Source: Ruminiclostridium cellulolyticum H10 (GTDB lineage Bacteria > Bacillota > Clostridia > Acetivibrionales > DSM-1351). From it: DNA of 64,000 nucleotides. Position 1 is the first letter of the stretch; each line of letters begins with the position of its first letter. This document shows positions 7,722-15,954 of this stretch, one piece after another. The stretch lies in the NCBI RefSeq assembly GCF_000022065.1, contig NC_011898.1:2979501-3043500 (forward strand), read 5' to 3'. The position numbers were made by a program, and so were the translations under genes. Below the pieces are notes generated by a model. The model searched no databases, had not been told where the DNA came from, and was given only the letters and a program-made list of their open reading frames with translations.

Positions 7722-9602
7722 TTACTGCGGACTTATATCTTCCACATTGACGCCAGCCATTTTCATAAGATAAATTGCATTTTTCGTATCTGATACACCT
7801 TTTCTGAGCTGATAATCAAAGAATATCTGATCATCTTTATAGTACTCCTTAAAATGGTAGTTCCTTATGCGGCCTTTACTCTCATTTTCCATATCGGCAA
7901 GTTCAAGGTCGTGGGTGGAAACAAGGCCCCAGGCCCCTTTTTTATCTAATTGGTTTATCAGCATTTTAGCACCGGTATGTCTGTCCGCGGAGTTTGTTCC
8001 CTTAAAAATCTCGTCCAGGAGGAAAAACACCTTTTCTCCCCTTTGTACGGCTTCGACAATCATTTTGACTCTCAGCAATTCGGCATAGAATGAGGAAACA
8101 CTTTGTCCAAGATTGTCACTGGTTCTCATACATGCATATACCTTTAATACCGGGCAGGTAAAGGATTCTGCACAAACGGGTAGGCCCAGATAAGTTAATA
8201 CAAGGCTTACACCTACCGTCCTGAGAAATGTACTTTTGCCCGACATATTGGAACCTGTTATAAGCAGTATTGGTTCAGCTGAATTGATTTTTATATCATT
8301 GCATTTTCTACCCTTTGACAGCAACGGGTGTCCTAAGTGTAAAGCTTCTATCCGTAGATTATTTTCATCACAAATGCGGGGCATTACGTATTCAGGATTG
8401 TCATGGCACATAAGAGACAGGCTACATAAAGCTTCAACCTCTCCTATTATGTCAAACCACTTTTCAACATATTTACCTCCGCCTTTTTTCCAGTTTTCAA
8501 GAGCTACAAGGCAATGGAAGTCCCAAAGTGTAGCAATATTTATAATAGCATGCATCAGGTTGTATCTGTTTGCAATAAGCTCCCATATCTTTGATAGCTT
8601 TTCAATTTGTCTCCATGCAGGATTTCCGTAATCATCTTTTAAGTTATTTTTTAAACTATTTATGTAACCGCTTGAGAATTTCTCTGTTTCAAATTTCTTT
8701 AACAAGCTTTTATACACCTTTAGGGTGTCGGAGTACTTTTCTACCAATTCAAAGGTCTTGTTTCTGCTTTCAGCTCTGAACCCGATTAAAATAAACTGTA
8801 AAATATAAAGTGCTACAGGAACATAAACAGGTACAAGGCCCATGATCCCAAGTATAAGCATAATGAATGAAAAAGCCGGCATTGCAAATATGAACAGCTT
8901 AAATTTAGGGGAGCTGTACAGGCTTTTTTCCTTTTTTACCCACGAATATACATCATCCAGCTTATTCATGGTGTCTAAAAGAGTCTTTTTTCTTTTTTTA
9001 TCACTGTCAGTACCATCAGTCAATATTGTATTTTTATTAAGAATTAAGCCGTTTGAAAAAAGCCGATGCCTGAAAAGAAGCTTTTTAGCCAACTCCTGTA
9101 AAGCTTCCTGTCTATTGTATATTTCTTCCTTTTGCTTTAAAGGATTTAAAAACAATTCAGCCAGTTTGTGTCTACCTGAATAACTTGCTGTCATATTAAG
9201 CATCTGGAAAAGAGAACCTTTCCCAAATATATCAAGATCATAAGTGTAGTCATGCTGAGGATTAAGAAATTCTTCACCTTTGTCTGTGAATTCATTCCAT
9301 TCACCAATAGCCCTTTTCAAGCACATTTGGTTTATTTGAAGCATCGCCTGATAGTAGTTTTTACTTTTGATAAGTGTATTGTGAATTGTCGAAAGGTACA
9401 CAAACAATCCCCCAAAAATCAGTATTACTGCTGCCATTAGTATATATAGCTTTAAGAAAAAGAAAACTGCTGCTCCTAACAAGCCCGTAAAAAACACCAA
9501 TAGCTTATAATTACCTGTATTACTGCTTTTTGCGGTGTATAATTCAAGCTTTCTTTTATAAACATCTACTCTTTTTTTGTACTTTTCTTCCGGTGTTCTC
9601 AT
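7722..9602 (-). CDS. Membrane-anchored MutS-family ATPase
   Basis: 626 residues. The C-terminal third is the MutS ATPase: Walker A TGSNMSGKST near 449-458, Walker B FLLDEIFKGTNS and the STHDLEL switch. The N-terminal mismatch-binding domains of MutS are absent; instead there are two hydrophobic segments near 35-70 and two more near 230-275, so the protein is probably membrane-bound. Proteins of this build are widespread in Firmicutes and have no established role; they are not expected to replace MutS1 in mismatch repair. ATG has GGAGG 7 bases upstream. Monocistronic. Confidence 0.88.
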   Translation of the reverse strand: MRTPEEKYKKRVDVYKRKLELYTAKSSNTGNYKLLVFFTGLLGAAVFFFLKLYILMAAVILIFGGLFVYLSTIHNTLIKSKNYYQAMLQINQMCLKRAIGEWNEFTDKGEEFLNPQHDYTYDLDIFGKGSLFQMLNMTASYSGRHKLAELFLNPLKQKEEIYNRQEALQELAKKLLFRHRLFSNGLILNKNTILTDGTDSDKKRKKTLLDTMNKLDDVYSWVKKEKSLYSSPKFKLFIFAMPAFSFIMLILGIMGLVPVYVPVALYILQFILIGFRAESRNKTFELVEKYSDTLKVYKSLLKKFETEKFSSGYINSLKNNLKDDYGNPAWRQIEKLSKIWELIANRYNLMHAIINIATLWDFHCLVALENWKKGGGKYVEKWFDIIGEVEALCSLSLMCHDNPEYVMPRICDENNLRIEALHLGHPLLSKGRKCNDIKINSAEPILLITGSNMSGKSTFLRTVGVSLVLTYLGLPVCAESFTCPVLKVYACMRTSDNLGQSVSSFYAELLRVKMIVEAVQRGEKVFFLLDEIFKGTNSADRHTGAKMLINQLDKKGAWGLVSTHDLELADMENESKGRIRNYHFKEYYKDDQIFFDYQLRKGVSDTKNAIYLMKMAGVNVEDISPQ

Positions 9603-9922
9603 TGTCAGCCTCCATAATTTGCTGGTTAGAAAATAATCTTTACTGAATATGATACCAATCCTATCAGAAAAATACTATAGACCAATTGTAAATAATTTAC
9701 TCATACCAAAAATATATATGTAGTCAGGAAGATTTCCAGTCCCTTTAATTTACATAATAATGCACCTCTTTCATAACAAAAATTCGTTTAAAAGAAGTGC
9801 ATTATTGAATCAAGTTTATGTTTTTACCTTTCTCGCTCTTTGGTGACGATTTGCGAAGTTTTGCTAGTAGGTATTAATTTATATCCTGTATTACGTCACT
9901 TCGTAAAAGACGTGATATTGAA
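9603..9922. other. Intergenic stretch upstream of the MutS-like gene
   Basis: 320 bases. Besides the promoter region of the MutS-like gene and the inverted repeat at 9756-9806 I see no convincing gene. A plus-strand frame from about 9840 to 10067 has no ribosome binding site and is taken to be chance. Confidence 0.45.
9756..9806. repeat. Imperfect inverted repeat, hairpin-forming
   Basis: Arms 9756-9771 and 9791-9806: 10 perfect pairs (AATAATGCAC / GTGCATTATT), one mismatch, then 5 pairs (TCTTT / AAAGA), around a 19-base A/T-rich spacer. No adjacent gene explains it as a normal terminator. Confidence 0.5.
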
Positions 9923-10282
9923 TTATAACCATTTAATAAATATTGCACTTTCCGGAGTTTGCGGCGAATATACTGAAGATATTTCTCCCCACTGGAATTT
10001 ATATTTTATTCCCCAATCTTCACTTTCACGAGGCTTTCCCAACATATTCTCTAACCACTGGTTATGAATATGTAGTCTTTTAATTTCGTTTTCCGAACAA
10101 TAAGGTATTTCTTCAAAGCTACCGTAATGCTTTAATGCACACATTTCTAAATTAGTGTCATTATATACAAGTTTCATTACAAGGTCTAAATTATTAATAT
10201 TAACAAGCTTAAATGTATAATATCTCCATCCATGACAGGAGATTTTACAGCCGAAAATCAATTTAATTATAAAAATATACAA
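9923..10282 (-). CDS. Uncertain hypothetical protein or gene remnant
   Basis: 119-codon frame directly after the terminator at 10281-10314. No Shine-Dalgarno sequence precedes the first start, nor the internal ATG at 10177 (MKLVYNDTNLEMC). The second half (residues 36-119: KHYGSFEEIPYC, HNQWLENMLGKP, EDWGIKYKFQWGE) has protein-like composition, so it may be the end of a decayed gene; the first 35 residues do not look coherent. Family not recognised. Confidence 0.3.
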   Translation of the reverse strand: MYIFIIKLIFGCKISCHGWRYYTFKLVNINNLDLVMKLVYNDTNLEMCALKHYGSFEEIPYCSENEIKRLHIHNQWLENMLGKPRESEDWGIKYKFQWGEISSVYSPQTPESAIFIKWL

Positions 10283-10314
10283 AAAACACCGGGCCCTATA
10301 TTCGACCCGGTGTT
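10281..10314 (-). terminator. Intrinsic terminator of the inositol-monophosphatase-family gene
   Basis: On the minus strand: 9-bp GC-rich stem AACACCGGG / CCCGGTGTT (10314-10306 with 10293-10285) with a 12-base loop, then TTTTTT. About 20 bases after the stop at 10333. Confidence 0.88.
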
Positions 10315-10332
10315 CTCCTCATGTAATTTTAT

Positions 10333-11118
10333 CTATTTTATGGCATCTAACAATTCCTTATGTATAAGCCCATTTGTTACAATTGCAGAGCTTTTTGAAA
10401 TATAGGTTAAATTCTTTCCCTGCCAGTCGGTTATTCTACCGCCTGCCTCCTCCAGAATTATGGCTGCTCCCGCATAATCCCAAGGTTGCAACTCCATTTC
10501 AAAAAATCCGTCAGTACGGCCGGCAGCCACATTACATATATCAAGAGCCGCAGAACCGCTTCTTCGTATATCTCTGCACTTATTAAAAACATTCTTGGTT
10601 ATCCTGAATGTCTCATCAGCCTTTCCCCTGTCATAGGGTGAAGTTCCATAGCCCAAAAGGCTGTCGGACAGACTCCCGTTTGTAGTTACTCCAATTCTAC
10701 TGTCGTTAACAAATGCACCTTTACCCTTTTGGGCAGTAAACATTTCGTTTAAAAAGGGATTATATACAATTCCAGCATAGGGAACACCATCCACCACCAA
10801 TCCAAGAGCTATGGCTGAATATTTATACCCGTACATCAGGTTTGTTGTTCCGTCAACAGGATCAAGTATCCATGTATATTTATCAAGGGCAAATATATTA
10901 TCTGCCGTCTCTTCAGCAATTATATTACTGTCAGGCAGCAATTTTAGCAACTTACCAAATAATATCTCCTGAACTTTCAAGTCTATTTCGGTAACAAAAT
11001 TAGCCGTACCGTTCTTGGTAATAACTTTCTTGTCATCCATGGCTTGCAATAAAAGTTGTCCTGCCTCGCGAACCATTTTTACAGCATCTTTTATTGCTGT
11101 TTCTACTATTGTACTCAC
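10333..11118 (-). CDS. Inositol-1-monophosphatase family phosphatase (SuhB-like)
   Basis: 261 residues, the usual family length. Mg2+-dependent phosphomonoesterase: metal-binding EET near 67, DPVDGTTN near 86-93 and the C-terminal WDYAGAAIILEEAGG motif. Substrate may be inositol phosphate, another sugar phosphate or 3'-phosphoadenosine 5'-phosphate; the sequence does not tell. It starts with GTG, which overlaps the TAG stop of the upstream acyl-CoA ligase by one base, with AGGAG about 11 bases before it, so the two genes are translationally coupled. Confidence 0.9.
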   Translation of the reverse strand: MSTIVETAIKDAVKMVREAGQLLLQAMDDKKVITKNGTANFVTEIDLKVQEILFGKLLKLLPDSNIIAEETADNIFALDKYTWILDPVDGTTNLMYGYKYSAIALGLVVDGVPYAGIVYNPFLNEMFTAQKGKGAFVNDSRIGVTTNGSLSDSLLGYGTSPYDRGKADETFRITKNVFNKCRDIRRSGSAALDICNVAAGRTDGFFEMELQPWDYAGAAIILEEAGGRITDWQGKNLTYISKSSAIVTNGLIHKELLDAIK

Positions 11119-12830
11119 TATTTTTTCAGCTCCTGATACCTCTTTATTTTTTTAGTTGTAGTCTTCTCAAACTCTTTGTCCCTAAGATTAAACTCTTTTA
11201 CATACTTATATGTCACCAGTTCCTTGTTAATCCGTTTAACTTCACTGTTAATAACAGTTTCTGCATCACTGCTTTCAATGATTCCGTTTTTATAGTCTTC
11301 TTCAATTTTATCTCTATCAGGCACAATCTGAGCACATACAACTACATCATCGTTATCATGTTTTCCAAAAACCAGAGATTCCTTGATATAATCACTTCTG
11401 TTAAGGAGTGTTTCGATTTCCTCAGGATAAACATTTTTACCATTTTTTGTTATTATTACATTTTTCATTCTGCCAGTTATATGAATAAATCCGTCGGAAT
11501 CCATATATCCCATATCTCCCGTATAAAACCAGCCGTCCCTGATAACTTCTTCCGTAGCCTCTTTATTCTCGTAGTAACCCAGCATTACGCTTGGTCCTGA
11601 AACCTTTATTTCACCGACTCCCTCAGCATTAGGACTATCTATTGCCACCTTCAGCCCGGGTAACGGTAATCCTGCCGCATCATCCTTGAACCAGCAGTCT
11701 CTGTTTAAGCCTACAATTGGTGCACACTCTGTAAGACCATAACCCTGAACAAGCTGTATACCTATATTTCTGAATCCCTTTGATACTTCCGGGTCAATAG
11801 CAGCAGCTCCGCTAATAAACAGTCTTAAATGCCCTCCCAATGCTTTATGAATTTCTGCAAAAAGCTTCTTCCTGACATCAATTCCCAACTTACCGAGAGT
11901 ATTACTGAGCTTTATTCCAAACTTCAGTTTTTTTGCTCCTCCGGGTCTTTTGGCAACCTGATGCATTAATTGTTTATAGATAGACTCGAAAATCAATGGT
12001 ACACCGTTCATTACAGTACACTTTGATTCGCTTAGATTTTTGACAATATGACGCAGACCTTCGCAGAATGCAATTGTAGCACCTCTGTACATCTGACACA
12101 GGAAACCACAGGTACATTCATATGTATGATGTGCCGGTAAAACCGACAGAAAAACATCCTTTTGATCTATATAAAGCATGGAACACATAGCCATCAGATT
12201 TTCTGCAATATTCCTGTGAGAAAGCATAACAGCCTTTGACTTATCAGTGGTACCTGACGTAAACAATAGAATGTTCAGCTTCTCATTGTCTATTACAGCA
12301 TCCAAAAAATCTCTGTTTCCATTCTTTAAGAGATCATACCCCTTTTCTAGCAATCTGCCGTATGACATCTGTCCGTCTGCATCCTCATCAATATCCATGT
12401 TTATATAATATTTACACGTTGTTATATTCTTGAGAATACTCAAAATACTTTTTGAAACTGCACCTGAGAATATTATTGCATCAGCATGGCTTCTTAAAAG
12501 GCAGTTTTCAATCTCGTTTTGGGGCAATTCCTTATCCAATGGCACTACAACACCTGTACCGTTACACACACTTAAATAAGTTGTAACCCACTCGTACCTG
12601 TTTTCACCAATCAGGGCAACCTTTTTGTCCTTTAAGCCAAGACTGATAAGTGCCGTTCCAAGTGCATCAATATCGTCCTTATACTTTTTATAAGTAACAG
12701 GCGTATATGCGGAGTTCCCCTTTTGTTTAATCAAAAAAGCAGGCTTGGAACCATATAGTCCCGCACTTTGTTCTATCATATCTTTAAGATTTGATATTTG
12801 TCTTACTTCGTATAATGGTTTGGTTTTCAC
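11118..12830 (-). CDS. Long-chain acyl-CoA synthetase family (ANL adenylating enzyme)
   Basis: 570 residues. Activates a carboxylic acid with ATP and passes the acyl group to CoA (or a carrier). AMP-binding P-loop FTSGTTDKSKA near 189, GYGLTE near 345, YTGDMGYMDSDGF, and the C-terminal Lys region. A longer frame reaches ATG 12863, but that start has no ribosome binding site; the GTG at 12830 (MKTKPLYEV) has GAAGG eight bases upstream and is preferred. Closest by pattern to FadD-type long-chain fatty acid ligases. Co-transcribed with the phosphatase gene that overlaps its end. Confidence 0.88.
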   Translation of the reverse strand: MKTKPLYEVRQISNLKDMIEQSAGLYGSKPAFLIKQKGNSAYTPVTYKKYKDDIDALGTALISLGLKDKKVALIGENRYEWVTTYLSVCNGTGVVVPLDKELPQNEIENCLLRSHADAIIFSGAVSKSILSILKNITTCKYYINMDIDEDADGQMSYGRLLEKGYDLLKNGNRDFLDAVIDNEKLNILLFTSGTTDKSKAVMLSHRNIAENLMAMCSMLYIDQKDVFLSVLPAHHTYECTCGFLCQMYRGATIAFCEGLRHIVKNLSESKCTVMNGVPLIFESIYKQLMHQVAKRPGGAKKLKFGIKLSNTLGKLGIDVRKKLFAEIHKALGGHLRLFISGAAAIDPEVSKGFRNIGIQLVQGYGLTECAPIVGLNRDCWFKDDAAGLPLPGLKVAIDSPNAEGVGEIKVSGPSVMLGYYENKEATEEVIRDGWFYTGDMGYMDSDGFIHITGRMKNVIITKNGKNVYPEEIETLLNRSDYIKESLVFGKHDNDDVVVCAQIVPDRDKIEEDYKNGIIESSDAETVINSEVKRINKELVTYKYVKEFNLRDKEFEKTTTKKIKRYQELKK

Positions 12831-12930
12831 TATGTTACCTTCTCCCGAATTTTTTATATACATTTATAAAATATTTTATCATATATGCTACATTTATAGA
12901 CAAATATTTTTTATACGCAAATATTTTATC

Positions 12931-13716
12931 TTATCTACTTCTAATATAACCTAAGTACTCCATACAATATTCATCAAGTCCTGCTATCATTTCAGCGGTA
13001 TAAATAGTGCTTTGAATCTGTTCATTAGTGATATCCACAATACCGCTGTCAAGTCCTGCAAATATTGCAGCGGAAAGGAAAACAGAATTAATCGCTGTCC
13101 TTTTTGGGAGTCCGAAGGATACATTTGAAACGCCGCATATAATGTGAACATCAGGATTGGCTTTTCTGATCCCATCTATAGCCCTTATAGTTATAGCCGA
13201 TGCTTCACTCTCAGCAGCAACCGCTTCTGCAAGGGCATCTATATATATATCTGTACTTTTAATTCCTTCCTTGTTCATTAATTCAATTAACTTAAGAGAG
13301 TTTTCCACCCTTTTTTCCACTGTTTTTGGAATGCCTTCCTCATCTATAGGCAAACCTACTACTCCTGTCTTATAGCTTTTGGCCAAAGGAAGCAACTCTT
13401 TTATCCTATCTTGAAGTGTTACGGAATTAATTATTATGTCCCTCCCCGATATAAGAGGCAGAGCTTTTTCTATTACAGCAGGCGATGGTGAATCCAGCAT
13501 AATACCGCAGTCCGTATTTTCCAGAACAATATCAAGGATATATTTGAGCATTTCAAACTCATCTTCTCTGAAAATAGCAGTATTAATGTCTAGGTATCCG
13601 GCTCCCGCCTCCTGCTGACTTATTGCTATCTGCTTGATGGTTTCAGTGTCTTTTTCCTTCATTTTTTCAAACATTTTAGGTATGGAACTGTTTAACTTCT
13701 CTCCAACTATTATCAT
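12931..13716 (-). CDS. Methyltetrahydrofolate-binding methyltransferase domain protein (MetH/AcsE type)
   Basis: 261 residues forming one pterin-binding TIM barrel: GEKLNSS at the N-terminus, then GYLDINTA, DSPSP, NSVT, GVVGLPIDEEG, DALAEAV, CGVSNVSFGLP. It would transfer the methyl group of methyl-tetrahydrofolate to a corrinoid cofactor. No cobalamin-binding domain is present in this protein or its neighbours. ATG is 1 base after the stop of the upstream homocysteine methyltransferase/MTHFR gene, with AAGGAGAT, so the two form one operon. It could serve methionine synthesis or a Wood-Ljungdahl type methyl branch; the operon context favours methionine. Confidence 0.85.
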   Translation of the reverse strand: MIIVGEKLNSSIPKMFEKMKEKDTETIKQIAISQQEAGAGYLDINTAIFREDEFEMLKYILDIVLENTDCGIMLDSPSPAVIEKALPLISGRDIIINSVTLQDRIKELLPLAKSYKTGVVGLPIDEEGIPKTVEKRVENSLKLIELMNKEGIKSTDIYIDALAEAVAAESEASAITIRAIDGIRKANPDVHIICGVSNVSFGLPKRTAINSVFLSAAIFAGLDSGIVDITNEQIQSTIYTAEMIAGLDEYCMEYLGYIRSR

Positions 13717-13717
13717 T

Positions 13718-15472
13718 CTATATCTCCTTAATCTTTTTTATTAATTCACATATTACATTGGTTCTTTTTAGAGGAGTCATGAGATAAATGCCGGAGACAT
13801 GAGGATATATTTCCTTAAGGATATCCATTGTAATCTCCATTCCCAGCTTTTCTGATTCTTCACGGCTTTTATCCCGGAATTTTTCTATAGTTTCATTATC
13901 AATATCTATTCCCGGAACCTCATTATCTATAAACAGAGCATTTTTGTAACCCACTATTGGCATAAATCCTGCAAATATAGGTACTTTCAGGGTTTCAACC
14001 GCTTTTAGCAGATTATCAACCGCACTCTTAGTATAAATTGCCTGAGTTAGAAGGCAGCTAATGCCATTTTCAATTTTAGTAAAAGCTTTCTTTAGCTCCG
14101 CACTAAAATTTACTGCATTTACATTTAAGGCCCCTGCTATTTTAATCTCCTGACCGCAAAAAACATTACTGTTTAAGCTTTTAATGTAATTTGCAAGGTT
14201 TGAAGAATTAAAACTGAAAACTCCTTTTATTCTGCTTCGCTCAATATTTGCAATAGGATCTCCGGTAATAACAAGCACATTACGTATCCCCTCTATATGC
14301 ACTCCCAAAAGGGATGCCTTGATTCCCAGAAGATTCTTGTCCCTGCAGGTTATGTGCGGCATAACGGGTATAACTGCTTCACGCTGAATTTTTGCAGCCA
14401 TAATTGTACTTTCCGCCCTAGCCTTTGCCAGAGGTGAATCAGCAATGGTTATGATATCTGCCCCCGCCTGTTTAAGAAGAAGGGTATCTCTGAGCATGTA
14501 CTCCCAATTTGTATCAAAGGGAGGGTCCACTTCTACCAGTATTGGCTTTTTTGTTTTAACAAGTTTGTCCAGAATATTTTCATTCGCAAGATTACAGGTT
14601 TCTATATGGGTTTTACTTTGTGCATCAGTTTTCGTGGGATTCCTGCTTAATAATTGTGCTGCCGCAGCGATATGCTTTGGTGTAGTTCCACAACAGCCAC
14701 CGAAGATTTTAACTCCCAGATTCTTTAAATCCAGAAGCTTTTCAGCATAGTACTCAGAATTGTCCGAATAAACGGTTCTTCCTCTCTCTGAACCCGGATA
14801 TCCTGAATTTGGCATAATAATAATGCTTTTACCCCTGATATCCGCTTTTTTTATGAGACGGTACATATGGGCAGGCCCACTAATACAGTTAAGTCCAACA
14901 GCATCAACAAGACCACTGGCATACATTTTGTCCATTAAATCAACATAAAAAAGTCCTTCCTTCGAATAGCCGTCAGGATAAACTGCAAAAGAGGTAACAA
15001 CGACAGCCTCTGGCAAACGCAATCGTATGTAGGCAGCAACTCCAATTAAAATATCGGTATTGGCAAAGGTTTCAAACAAAAAGTTTTTCGCCCCGCATTC
15101 CAAAAAAATATCAACGATTTTTATATATTCTTCTTTAGGATTTATTCCTTTTTCATCAGGAATTGGGCCAATATCCGCAAACACTACTACCTCTTGTCCC
15201 GAACATGCCTGAACAGCAATGTCATATCCTGATTTTATAATCTTTTCAACCTCTGACTGGTTGCAACCCAATGAAAATCTGTTGGCACTGAATGTATTTG
15301 TCTTAATGGCATTTACACCGGCTTGTATATACTCCGAATGGATATTAAAAATATTTTCTCTTTCATTTATATTGGCCAATTCACAGGGTGTATTGCTTCT
15401 ATACTTTAATGAATAGTAGGTACCAATGGCACCGTCAAAAAGGAAATAATCTCTATTGCTGAATATATTCAT
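13718..15472 (-). CDS. Bifunctional homocysteine S-methyltransferase / methylenetetrahydrofolate reductase (YitJ-like)
   Basis: 584 residues from the ATG at 15472. N-terminal homocysteine methyltransferase barrel begins FLFDGAIGTYY; its zinc ligands are the Cys in GLNC near 195 and the pair in GGCCGTTP near 258. The C-terminal part (about 310-584) is a FAD-dependent 5,10-methylene-THF reductase. The open frame extends to 15763, but upstream residues do not fit and lie in the promoter region, so 15472 is chosen; AAGG and GAAGA precede it. With the next gene it supplies a reductase, a homocysteine module and a methyl-THF module, i.e. most of a methionine synthase in separate pieces. Confidence 0.88.
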   Translation of the reverse strand: MNIFSNRDYFLFDGAIGTYYSLKYRSNTPCELANINERENIFNIHSEYIQAGVNAIKTNTFSANRFSLGCNQSEVEKIIKSGYDIAVQACSGQEVVVFADIGPIPDEKGINPKEEYIKIVDIFLECGAKNFLFETFANTDILIGVAAYIRLRLPEAVVVTSFAVYPDGYSKEGLFYVDLMDKMYASGLVDAVGLNCISGPAHMYRLIKKADIRGKSIIIMPNSGYPGSERGRTVYSDNSEYYAEKLLDLKNLGVKIFGGCCGTTPKHIAAAAQLLSRNPTKTDAQSKTHIETCNLANENILDKLVKTKKPILVEVDPPFDTNWEYMLRDTLLLKQAGADIITIADSPLAKARAESTIMAAKIQREAVIPVMPHITCRDKNLLGIKASLLGVHIEGIRNVLVITGDPIANIERSRIKGVFSFNSSNLANYIKSLNSNVFCGQEIKIAGALNVNAVNFSAELKKAFTKIENGISCLLTQAIYTKSAVDNLLKAVETLKVPIFAGFMPIVGYKNALFIDNEVPGIDIDNETIEKFRDKSREESEKLGMEITMDILKEIYPHVSGIYLMTPLKRTNVICELIKKIKEI

Positions 15473-15536
15473 GTCTTCTTTACCTTTTCGTTTTCTTTTT
15501 ATTAGCCGGGTGCTCAAACCACCCTTCATTGCAATA

Positions 15537-15565
15537 ATTATACTTTTTGTTGATAAAGCAGTCAA
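15537..15565 (-). promoter_or_regulatory. Near-consensus promoter of the methionine/C1 operon
   Basis: On the minus strand TTGACT (15565-15560), 17-base spacer, TATAAT (15542-15537). The transcript would start near 15530. The leader carries a small hairpin, GGGTG / CACCC at 15508-15524, but not the conserved core of an S-box (SAM) riboswitch. Confidence 0.75.
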
Positions 15566-15597
15566 GGATGCAGTTCTCTTACATAAACATGGAACAT

Positions 15598-15626
15598 TTG
15601 AACATTTGATATTAAAGATGTAAAAT
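15598..15626 (+). promoter_or_regulatory. Candidate promoter of the yjfB gene
   Basis: TTGAAC (15598-15603), 17-base spacer, TAAAAT (15621-15626), divergent from the methionine operon promoter. It overlaps a direct repeat of ACATTTGA. A flagellar sigma-D signature was not seen. Confidence 0.45.
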
Positions 15627-15689
15627 ATATTTAAAGAAATACGCAAATATAAAAATATGCATGACTGTTTATGAGAGGAGTGTTTTGAA

Positions 15690-15866
15690 ATGGATATTGC
15701 AGCTGTATCAATTTCAATGGCCCAGGCTTCATTGGCCCAAAATGTTAATATTTCCGTTGCCAAGCTGGCAATGAACAGTATGAACCAGGCAGGTGCAGAT
15801 TTGACAAAAATGATGGAGCTTAGCGTAAATCCGGGTTTAGGTAGTAAGTTTGATGTTAGTATTTAA
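15690..15866 (+). CDS. YjfB family putative motility protein, 58 residues
   Basis: Small gene with ATG at 15690 and AGAGGAG eight bases upstream. The product (MDIAAVSISMAQASLAQ, then NVNISVAKLAMNSMNQ, ending GLGSKFDVSI) matches the pattern of YjfB family proteins, short helical proteins linked to motility in Bacillus and clostridia; biochemical function is not known. No flagellar genes lie nearby. Followed by its own terminator. Confidence 0.8.
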   Translation: MDIAAVSISMAQASLAQNVNISVAKLAMNSMNQAGADLTKMMELSVNPGLGSKFDVSI

Positions 15867-15889
15867 ACAATGAGGCAAAATTTCCTCAG

Positions 15890-15933
15890 CAAGGGACAGG
15901 TTGTTCATCAAGCCTGTCTCTTGTTCTGTTTTT
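15890..15933 (+). terminator. Intrinsic terminator after yjfB
   Basis: 11-bp stem with one G-T pair (15890-15900 with 15913-15923), 12-base loop, followed by TTCTGTTTTT. Confidence 0.8.
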
Positions 15934-15954
15934 AGAGGTACTGTTTTAATAAGC

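Noticed and set aside
9840-10067. 75-codon plus-strand frame
   Set aside because: No ribosome binding site, overlaps the minus-strand remnant, and composition is not protein-like.
15473-15689. SAM (S-box) riboswitch upstream of the methionine genes
   Set aside because: The leader has only a short GGGTG/CACCC hairpin and none of the conserved S-box core; the leader is also too short.
13718-15763. Longer start of the YitJ-like gene at 15763
   Set aside because: The extra 97 codons run through the divergent promoters and have no family resemblance; ATG 15472 starts the homocysteine methyltransferase fold.
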